Assembly: GCA_913050305.1 (NCBI GenBank)
Contig: CAJXAS010000006.1
Span: 1-26,167 of the forward strand
Length of the DNA stretch: 26,167 bases
Source of the DNA: an uncultured Polaribacter sp.
Lineage (GTDB): Bacteria > Bacteroidota > Bacteroidia > Flavobacteriales > Flavobacteriaceae
Reading direction: 5' to 3'
Every line of letters starts with the position of its first letter. Positions within the stretch are counted from its first letter, which is position 1. Shown here in pieces: positions 1 to 7,009 of this stretch. The notes under the pieces are model-generated. The model had not been told where the DNA came from and made no database searches. It saw only the letters and a list, made by a program, of their open reading frames with translations. The translations under genes were made by a program, and so were the position numbers.

Positions 1-2633
1 ATGCCAGACAATTTTTAGGGGGATTAGAAAGACCCGATGTTGATAAAATTGATGGACTTTCTCCTGTGATATCTATTGAACAAAAAACAACAAATAAAAG
101 TCCTCGTTCTACCGTTGGTACTATTACAGAAATTTATGATTTTTTAAGATTGCTTTTTGCAAGAGCGGCAGATGCGTATTCTTACAATACCAATCAGAAA
201 ATGGTAAGTTATTCTGATGAACAAATTAAAGATTTAATTTTAAAGGATTTTGATGGTAAAAAAGTAGCCGTTTTAGCACCCTTAATTAAGTCTAGGAAAG
301 GACATTACAGAGAACTTTTTGAACAAATATCTAAACAAGGTTTTTTACGAGTTCGCGTAGATGGCAAAATTCAAGAAATTGAAAAAGGCATGAAACTTGA
401 CCGTTATAAAATGCACGATATTGAAGTTGTAATAGACAGATTAGCCATAAATAAATCTGTAGAGAAGCGCCTTGAAGAAACAATAAAAACAGCATTGTAT
501 TCTGGAAATAACATCTTAATGGTCATAGATGTTGATGACAATGAGCCAAGGTATTTCAGTAGAGAATTGATGTGCCCAACAACCGGAATTGCATACCCTA
601 ACCCTGAACCCAACACCTTCTCATTCAACTCACCAAAAGGTGCTTGTGATGGATGTAATGGATTAGGAATTACAAATGAAATCAACTTAAAAAAGGTAAT
701 TCCAGACAATACTATCTCAATAAAAAATGGAGGAATTGCACCTCTAGGAGATCAAAAAAATAGTTGGATTTTCAAGCAAATTGGAAATATTGCAGAACGT
801 TATAAATTCAAATTAACCGACGCTATAAAAGACATTCCAAAAGAAGCACTAGAAATTATTTTAAATGGTGGTAATGAATCATTTGAAATTGAATCTAAAA
901 CTGTTGGTGTTAGAAGAAATTATAAAATAGATTTTGAAGGAATTATTGCCTTTATAGATAGCCAATATAATAATGCAGAAAGTACTTCGATAAAACGTTG
1001 GGCCAAAGGTTTTATGGATGAAGTTACTTGTTCTTCTTGTAACGGAAAAAGATTAAAAATAGCAGCACTCCATTTTAAAATTACTGACAAAAATATTAGT
1101 GATTTGGTGCAGATGGACATCACTGAACTAGCTAATTGGTTTCAAAATATTGAGAAAGATTTATCAAAAAAACAATTAATAATCGCCTCAGAAATATTAA
1201 AAGAAATTAGAACTAGAATACAGTTTTTAGTAGATGTTGGTCTCGATTATTTAACGCTAGATAGAACCTCTAAATCACTTTCTGGTGGTGAAGCTCAAAG
1301 AATTAGATTGGCAACACAAATTGGATCTCAACTGGTTGGTGTATTATATATTCTAGATGAACCTAGTATTGGATTGCACCAAAGAGACAACGAAAAATTG
1401 ATAGACTCCTTAGTGAAACTAAGGGATATTGGCAACTCTATATTAGTGGTAGAACATGACCAAGATATGATTGAAAAAGCAGATTTTGTTTTTGACATTG
1501 GTCCTGGTGCAGGAAAACACGGTGGAGAAATTGTTTCTGCAGGAACGTTCGAAGAACTTAAAAAGCAAAAAACATTAACTGCAGATTACATTACAGGTAG
1601 AAAAAAAATTGAAGTTCCTAAAACAAGACGTGAAGGAAACGGTAAAACAATTAAACTCTATGGAGCATCCGGGAATAATCTAAAAAACGTTTCAGTAGAA
1701 TTTCCTTTAGGAAAAATGATTTGTGTTACTGGCGTTTCTGGGAGTGGGAAATCGAGTTTAATTAACGGAACCTTGTACCCCATTTTAAATGCTCATATTT
1801 ACAGAGGAGTAAAAAAGCCAATGCCCTATAAAAAAATTGAAGGTTTAGAATATGTTGATAAAGTAATCGATATTGATCAATCTCCTATTGGCAGAACACC
1901 CCGCTCAAATCCTGCAACATACACAAAAACATTTGATGAAGTTAGAAGCCTATTCGCAAAGACATCTGAAGCTTCAATTCGGGGATACAAACCTGGAAGA
2001 TTTTCTTTTAATGTAAAAGGTGGTAGATGCGAAACATGCCAAGGTGGTGGCGTTCGTGTAATAGAAATGAATTTTTTACCAGACGTTCAAGTAGAATGTG
2101 AAACATGCCAAGGAAAACGTTTTAATAGAGAGACTTTAGAGATTCGTTATAAAGGAAAATCTATTTCAGATATTTTAAACATGACTATTGAAGATGCCAC
2201 AGACTTCTTTGTTAAAATTCCTAAAATACACAGAAAACTAAAAACAATTAAAGACGTTGGCTTAGGCTACATCACCTTGGGACAGCAATCTACTACACTT
2301 TCTGGTGGAGAAGCCCAAAGGATAAAATTGGCTGCAGAGTTATCTAAAAGAGATACAGGAAATACTTTTTATATTCTTGATGAGCCTACAACAGGACTGC
2401 ATTTTGAAGATATTAGAGTATTAATGGATGTTTTAAATGAGCTTGCAAACAAAGGCAATACTGTGCTAATTATAGAACATAATTTAGATGTTGTTAAATT
2501 AGCAGATCATGTTATTGACGTTGGTATGGAAGGTGGAAAAAATGGTGGAAAAATATTAGTTACAGGAACCCCTGAAAAAGTATCTAAACATAAAAAGAGT
2601 TACACCGCTAAATTTTTAAAGAAATTACTTTAA
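1..2633 (+). CDS. uvrA: UvrABC excinuclease subunit A (5'-truncated by window edge)
   Basis: DNA damage sensor of nucleotide excision repair, a dimeric ABC-type ATPase that loads UvrB onto lesions in the cytoplasm. The reading frame is open from base 3 (ARQFLGGLERPDVDKIDGLS), so the true start and the first Walker A lie upstream; a GTG at 66 is internal, not the start. Visible parts: first signature SLSGGEAQRIRLA and Walker B ILDEPSIGLH (about 1276-1380), second Walker A GVSGSGKSS (about 1732-1758), C-terminal zinc finger with two CETCQG motifs (about 2029-2118), second signature TLSGGEAQRIKLA and ILDEPTTGLH (2296-2400). About 877 residues remain of a family of roughly 940. The first zinc finger is imperfect: CPTTG at 573-587 has Thr where the second Cys normally is, although the CDGC pair at about 645-656 is kept. 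The usual GEPRCP-type segment after FAR is replaced by AADAYSYNT. Monocistronic as far as seen. Confidence 0.97.
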   Translation, partial: ARQFLGGLERPDVDKIDGLSPVISIEQKTTNKSPRSTVGTITEIYDFLRLLFARAADAYSYNTNQKMVSYSDEQIKDLILKDFDGKKVAVLAPLIKSRKGHYRELFEQISKQGFLRVRVDGKIQEIEKGMKLDRYKMHDIEVVIDRLAINKSVEKRLEETIKTALYSGNNILMVIDVDDNEPRYFSRELMCPTTGIAYPNPEPNTFSFNSPKGACDGCNGLGITNEINLKKVIPDNTISIKNGGIAPLGDQKNSWIFKQIGNIAERYKFKLTDAIKDIPKEALEIILNGGNESFEIESKTVGVRRNYKIDFEGIIAFIDSQYNNAESTSIKRWAKGFMDEVTCSSCNGKRLKIAALHFKITDKNISDLVQMDITELANWFQNIEKDLSKKQLIIASEILKEIRTRIQFLVDVGLDYLTLDRTSKSLSGGEAQRIRLATQIGSQLVGVLYILDEPSIGLHQRDNEKLIDSLVKLRDIGNSILVVEHDQDMIEKADFVFDIGPGAGKHGGEIVSAGTFEELKKQKTLTADYITGRKKIEVPKTRREGNGKTIKLYGASGNNLKNVSVEFPLGKMICVTGVSGSGKSSLINGTLYPILNAHIYRGVKKPMPYKKIEGLEYVDKVIDIDQSPIGRTPRSNPATYTKTFDEVRSLFAKTSEASIRGYKPGRFSFNVKGGRCETCQGGGVRVIEMNFLPDVQVECETCQGKRFNRETLEIRYKGKSISDILNMTIEDATDFFVKIPKIHRKLKTIKDVGLGYITLGQQSTTLSGGEAQRIKLAAELSKRDTGNTFYILDEPTTGLHFEDIRVLMDVLNELANKGNTVLIIEHNLDVVKLADHVIDVGMEGGKNGGKILVTGTPEKVSKHKKSYTAKFLKKLL

Positions 2634-2660
2634 TCGTTTATTTATAACCGATTAAAGTAA
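2625..2660 (+). terminator. Hairpin over the uvrA stop codon
   Basis: A perfect 12-bp inverted repeat (TTACTTTAATCG at 2625-2636, CGATTAAAGTAA at 2649-2660) with a 12-nt loop. It begins inside the last codons of uvrA and spans the TAA. There is no good U tract after it, so it may act as a 3'-end stabiliser rather than a classic intrinsic terminator. Confidence 0.5.
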
Positions 2661-3259
2661 GCTCCCCCTTTAAAACACTCTTTGCGAACTTCTTGAATTC
2701 TACTTACTACTTAACGGTAATGTTTGTTAAATATGTATTTACTGTAAATTCAATTTTTAATTAACAATCATTTAAAGATTCAAAAAAACATCCTAGAGCA
2801 TATTTTTATATTGAAATGATTTGTTTTATGAAGTTTCTCGTAATTAATCGCTTACACGTTACAAGTTGAATTATCACAAGATTACTCCAAAAAAAATACA
2901 AATAATATTTATAGTAATTATGAGTTTAGAAATCTTTAAGGGCAATATTAATTAGACCATTTTCATTTCTTAAAGTTTATTTCGAAATTAAACTCTCTAT
3001 AGATTTATCTGTCTTTTTAATTTCCCTTTTTAAAGTCGTTAAGTGCACGTTTTGTTTCGTTTATTAATAACAGATTCCAATAGCCTTTAAATGTTTTGTG
3101 CTGTTAAATTATTAATAAAGAGAAAGGGTATTAATAAATCTAATTTTCTTAGGTTGATATCTTAATTGAAAAAACTCTAATCTAATTATTCATTTCTTAA
3201 AAAATAACTAAATTAGCAAACGAATTTTATAAAATAAATTAGATTAAAACACGCAGATT
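2661..3259. other. Long AT-rich intergenic stretch without a recognisable gene
   Basis: About 600 bases without an open reading frame of convincing length or any recognisable RNA gene. It holds scattered ATTAATAA blocks (around 3063, 3111 and 3131), an imperfect inverted repeat built on TTATTAATAACAG (3061-3073) and CTGTT...ATTAATAA (3101-3118), and a 10-bp inverted repeat TAATCTAATT/AATTAGATTA (3178-3187 and 3237-3246) close to the next gene. TAAATTAG at 3209-3216 is a weak relative of the Bacteroidota -7 element and could be the promoter of the LOG gene. On the minus strand, around 2985-3085, two short frames read like lysine-rich helix separated by a frameshift; this may be a decayed gene, but AT-rich noise explains it as well. 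Confidence 0.5.
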
Positions 3260-3967
3260 ATGACGAACGATGATAGAAAAATAAAAGAAAAATTACAAAC
3301 AAAAACTTGGAACGAAATTAAAACGAACGATTCATGGGCTATTTTTAAAATAATGGCAGAATTTGTAGAAGGCTACGAAAAATTAAGTAAAATTGGTCCT
3401 TGTGTGTCTATATTTGGCTCTGCGAGAACAAAACCAGATCATCCTTATTATAAATTGGCAGAAGAAGTTGCTTTTAAATTAACACAAAATGGTTACGGAG
3501 TTATTACTGGTGGTGGTCCAGGAATTATGGAAGCTGGTAACAAAGGAGCACGCAAAGGAAAGGGAATTTCTGTTGGATTAAATATAGAGTTACCTTTTGA
3601 ACAACATGACAACCCATGGATAGACCGAGGGAAAAGTTTAGATTTCGATTACTTTTTTGTAAGAAAAGTAATGTTTGTGAAGTATTCACAAGGATTTATT
3701 GTGATGCCTGGTGGTTTTGGAACCATGGACGAGCTTTTTGAAGCAATAACCTTAATTCAAACAAATAAAATTGGACGTTTTCCAATTGTATTAGTAGGTA
3801 CAAAATTTTGGGGAGGACTTCTAGATTGGATAAAAAACACCCTCTTAGAAGAAGGAAATATTAGCGAAAAAGATTTAAACTTGTTCAGAGTCGTAGATAC
3901 TGCAGATGAAGCGCTAGAGCATATTAATAAATTTTACGCTAAATACCAATTCAAGCCTAATTTCTAA
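3260..3967 (+). CDS. LOG family (TIGR00730) Rossmann-fold protein, probable nucleoside-5'-monophosphate phosphoribohydrolase
   Basis: A 235-residue cytoplasmic protein of the LOG family (once annotated lysine decarboxylase), whose studied members release the base from cytokinin-type or ordinary nucleoside 5'-monophosphates. The family signature is intact: GGGPGIME at residues 84-91 and PGGFGTMDE at 150-158, which holds the phosphate loop and the catalytic Glu158. SIFGSAR at 50-56 is the typical first strand and turn. The first 40 residues are a polar helical extension common in the longer bacterial members. Start ATG at 3260 is preceded by an A-rich leader with no Shine-Dalgarno sequence. The gene stands alone between a long spacer and a terminator, so context does not specify the substrate. 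No signal peptide. True nucleotide preference cannot be read from the sequence. Confidence 0.88.
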   Translation: MTNDDRKIKEKLQTKTWNEIKTNDSWAIFKIMAEFVEGYEKLSKIGPCVSIFGSARTKPDHPYYKLAEEVAFKLTQNGYGVITGGGPGIMEAGNKGARKGKGISVGLNIELPFEQHDNPWIDRGKSLDFDYFFVRKVMFVKYSQGFIVMPGGFGTMDELFEAITLIQTNKIGRFPIVLVGTKFWGGLLDWIKNTLLEEGNISEKDLNLFRVVDTADEALEHINKFYAKYQFKPNF

Positions 3968-3980
3968 TTACTTATATTGA

Positions 3981-4014
3981 TTTCCCTCAAATTTTGGGGG
4001 AAATTTTAAATTTT
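3981..4014 (+). terminator. Rho-independent terminator after the LOG gene
   Basis: Stem TTTCCCTC (3981-3988) and GGGGGAAA (3996-4003) with one G-U pair and a 7-nt loop, followed by a T-rich tail (4004-4014). It separates the LOG gene from the M1-like gene. Confidence 0.75.
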
Positions 4015-4038
4015 AAGACCCTCTAGAATATAATTTAT

Positions 4039-6849
4039 TTGAAAAAAATACGCTACATATTAACACTATTACTTTTATTTACTAATATTAGTTTTGCGCA
4101 GCAAAATGAAATAAAGATTAAAGCGACTTTAAATACAAATACAAATAATTTAAAGGTTCAGCAAGAAATTATATACTACAATAATTCAAAAGAAACTTTA
4201 AATCATATTTTTCTGCACAATTGGGCAAATAGTTTTAAAGATAGAAAAACACCACTCTCTAAAAGGTTTATTGAAGATTTTAGAAAAGATTTATATTTTG
4301 CGAAAGAAGAGGATCGTGGGTACTCTAAGATAAAAAACATCTCTATAAACTATAATAATATAATATATAAAGAGCTAGAAAGCAGAAAAGATATTGTTCA
4401 GTTATTTTTAGAAAATGCAATAAAACCGAATGAAAGCATTACTATAAACATTACTTATATTATAAAAATACCTAATGCTAAGTATACAGGTTATGGTTTT
4501 TATAAAAACGGTTACAGGTTAAGATATTGGTATATAACACCTGCAATTTATAACCAGGGTTGGCATTTAATGAGTAATTTAAACTTAGATGATTTATTTG
4601 AAGATTACACTACATTTAATATTGACCTCAAAATACCCAAACAACTGCACTTAACAGGTAGTTTAAAACAGATAAAAAAAAGTGATAAAACTCAAAATTC
4701 CTTTCATCTATATGGGAAGAATGAAAAAGATGTACTGGTAGATATTCAAAAAATAAATACATTTAAAAAGTTTACTACAAATACTCATGAAATACAGACA
4801 AATATATTAGAAGAAGAGGTAAGTAATAGTTTAACTCAAAATCTTTTAAACAGAGAATTAGAGTTTTTAACGGCATATTTAGGTATTTTACCCATCAACA
4901 AAATACTAATAGATGAAGTAATGTGTAGTAAAAATCCGGTTTATGGCTTAAATCAATTACCTAGTTTCATTAGACCTTTTTCAGATGTTTTCAACCATGA
5001 TTTAAACCTATTTAAAGCATTATCACGAAAATATCTAAAACAAACCTTACTCTTAAATGAAAGAAAAGATTACTGGTTGATTGATGGACTGCAAAACTAT
5101 TTAATGATAGAGTATGTAAATAAATTTTATCCAGAAATGAAACTTTTAGGAAAAGCAGCTGACACTTGGCTTTTAAGAAGATCTCAAATCTCAAAATTAA
5201 AATTTAATGATAAGTACCCTTTTGTATATCAATTTACAGCTAGACAATTTCTAGACCAATCTTTAAATACACCTGCCGATTTACTCTCTAATTTTAATAG
5301 AAAAATTGTTAGCAAGTACAAAGCTGGTTTGGGTTTTAATTACTTAAAAGGTTATTTAGGTGAGGAAGTATTAAATAAAAGTATCAAAGAGTTTTATCAG
5401 AAAAATAAACTTCTTATTTCCGAAATTTCTAACTTTAAAGAGATCTTAACTCAAAATACAGATAAAGATATTAGATGGTTTTTTAAAGACTACATAAAGA
5501 CAAATAAGAAAATAGACTATGCTATCGAAGAAGTAAAAAAAACAAAAGATAGTTTAAAAGTTACCATTAAAAACAAACGTAACATTACTACCCCAATTGC
5601 ATTATACGGTATAAAAAACAATGAGATAACTTACAAAAGGTGGTTCTCTAATATTAAAGACACACTAACTACAAGCATTCCTAAAGGTGTATTTGATCAA
5701 TTAGTTTTAAATTATGAAAACATTCATCCGGAATACAATACTTTAAACAACTATTATAATACAGATAAGAAATTCTTTAATAAACCGTTAAAGCTTTCTT
5801 TTATAAAAGATGCAAAAGCACCCAATTATAATCAAGTATTCTATCAACCTAGATTTAGCTATAACTATTATGATGGACTAATTTTGGGCATGAAATTACA
5901 TAACAAACCTTTAATAAAAAGAAATTTGATAGCTAAATTCCTACCCGGTTACGCAACCAAGAGTAACAAGGTAAATGGCTCTTTTTCTATACTATATAAC
6001 CAATTTTTTGAAGATACAGATATCTATAAAATTTCATACGGTATTGCCGGAAACACACTTCAATATGCACCAGGATTGTCTTATAGTTCTTTAATACCAT
6101 ATGTATATCTTCAATTTAAAAGAAAATCTTTAAGAGACGCCACTAGCAAGTTCATTAGCGCAAAGGTAGTACATATAGATAAAGAAATTCTTCCAGGGAC
6201 TGCCAAAACAGAGCGAGATAACTACAGTGTCCTTAGTTTAAGTTACAACTACATCAACCCAGATATTATAGAAGAAACTCGCTTTAACGTCAATACAGAG
6301 ATTGCTGAAAACTTTTCTAAAGTTTCGGCAGATTTTAGGTATAGAAAACTTACCTCTTCGGACACACAATTAGACTTTAGAGTTTTTGCAGGCGCATTTC
6401 TTAAAAATAATTCTGAAGGAGACTATTTTAGCTTTGGTTTAGACCGCGCAAATGATTATTTATTTGAATTAGGGTATTATGGTCGTTCAGAAGACTCCGG
6501 TATTTTTAGTCAGCAATATATTATAACAGAAGGTGGTTTTAAATCTGTTTTACCAACAAGGTTTGCTAATCAATATATGTTGTCTTTAAATTCTAGTATT
6601 GGCTTATGGCGTTGGATAGAGCTTTACCAAGATGTTGCCTTTCTAAAAAACAAAAAAGAGCGTCTATTCTTTGGCTATGAAAACGGGATTAGATTAAACT
6701 TTGTACATAATATTTTTGAAATCTATTTTCCTCTTTACTCAAATAATGGTTGGGAGGTTTCACAAGCCTCCTATGCACAAAATATAAGGTTTACTTTTAC
6801 TGGTGATGTAAATAGTATTTATAATTTTTTTAAAAGAGGTTTCTTGTAA
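4039..6849 (+). CDS. Exported M1-peptidase-like protein lacking the zinc site, with probable C-terminal outer-membrane beta-barrel
   Basis: A 936-residue exported protein. TTG start at 4039, chosen because it begins a clean signal peptide (residues 1-20, cut after SFA). Residues about 22-240 match the N-terminal beta domain of M1 aminopeptidases: a segment like YHNNSPDTLNELWFH is present as YYNNSKETLNHIFLH, and WYITPAIYNQGWH matches the family's WYPKPAVYD.GWH. Where HExxH should lie there is KALSRKYLKQ (326-335), and the downstream WLxEGF is WLIDGL (346-351), so both His ligands and the Glu ligand are gone. From about residue 600 the chain is rich in alternating aromatic/polar strands (for example YQPRFSYNYYDGLILGMKL) and ends in NIRFTF...KRGFL, suggesting an outer-membrane barrel. 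Likely a non-enzymatic surface or periplasmic binding protein. Bioinformatic assignment of the barrel is inference. Confidence 0.72.
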   Translation: MKKIRYILTLLLLFTNISFAQQNEIKIKATLNTNTNNLKVQQEIIYYNNSKETLNHIFLHNWANSFKDRKTPLSKRFIEDFRKDLYFAKEEDRGYSKIKNISINYNNIIYKELESRKDIVQLFLENAIKPNESITINITYIIKIPNAKYTGYGFYKNGYRLRYWYITPAIYNQGWHLMSNLNLDDLFEDYTTFNIDLKIPKQLHLTGSLKQIKKSDKTQNSFHLYGKNEKDVLVDIQKINTFKKFTTNTHEIQTNILEEEVSNSLTQNLLNRELEFLTAYLGILPINKILIDEVMCSKNPVYGLNQLPSFIRPFSDVFNHDLNLFKALSRKYLKQTLLLNERKDYWLIDGLQNYLMIEYVNKFYPEMKLLGKAADTWLLRRSQISKLKFNDKYPFVYQFTARQFLDQSLNTPADLLSNFNRKIVSKYKAGLGFNYLKGYLGEEVLNKSIKEFYQKNKLLISEISNFKEILTQNTDKDIRWFFKDYIKTNKKIDYAIEEVKKTKDSLKVTIKNKRNITTPIALYGIKNNEITYKRWFSNIKDTLTTSIPKGVFDQLVLNYENIHPEYNTLNNYYNTDKKFFNKPLKLSFIKDAKAPNYNQVFYQPRFSYNYYDGLILGMKLHNKPLIKRNLIAKFLPGYATKSNKVNGSFSILYNQFFEDTDIYKISYGIAGNTLQYAPGLSYSSLIPYVYLQFKRKSLRDATSKFISAKVVHIDKEILPGTAKTERDNYSVLSLSYNYINPDIIEETRFNVNTEIAENFSKVSADFRYRKLTSSDTQLDFRVFAGAFLKNNSEGDYFSFGLDRANDYLFELGYYGRSEDSGIFSQQYIITEGGFKSVLPTRFANQYMLSLNSSIGLWRWIELYQDVAFLKNKKERLFFGYENGIRLNFVHNIFEIYFPLYSNNGWEVSQASYAQNIRFTFTGDVNSIYNFFKRGFL

Positions 6850-6978
6850 AAAATTAAACACTCAAAACTAACCGAACTATTTTATTGCATTATTCGCAAA
6901 AAAAACATATTTTTAATTGATTCTATTGATGAATATTTAATATATTTATTTATATTTCTAAATATCAACTAAAAAAAC

Positions 6979-6986
6979 TACCTTTG
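6979..6986 (+). promoter_or_regulatory. Bacteroidota-type -7 element (TAnnTTTG) upstream of the E1 gene
   Basis: TACCTTTG is an exact match to the TAnnTTTG consensus, ending 24 bases before the ATG at 7010. A TTTC about 20 bases further upstream is a weak -33 element. Transcription would begin a few bases downstream, giving a short leader. Confidence 0.65.
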
Positions 6987-7009
6987 CAAAATTCCAAACC
7001 AAGAAAATA

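Noticed and set aside
66..68. GTG at 66 as the start of uvrA
   Set aside because: The frame is open and reads conserved UvrA sequence (ARQFL...IDGLSP) back to base 3, so this GTG is an internal Val; the gene starts outside the window.
2730..2870. Short plus-strand frames of 13-14 codons
   Set aside because: No promoter, no ribosome signal, length expected by chance in AT-rich sequence.
2985..3085. Frameshifted minus-strand remnant reading as Lys-rich helix
   Set aside because: Two short frames look protein-like but are too short and low in complexity to call a pseudogene.
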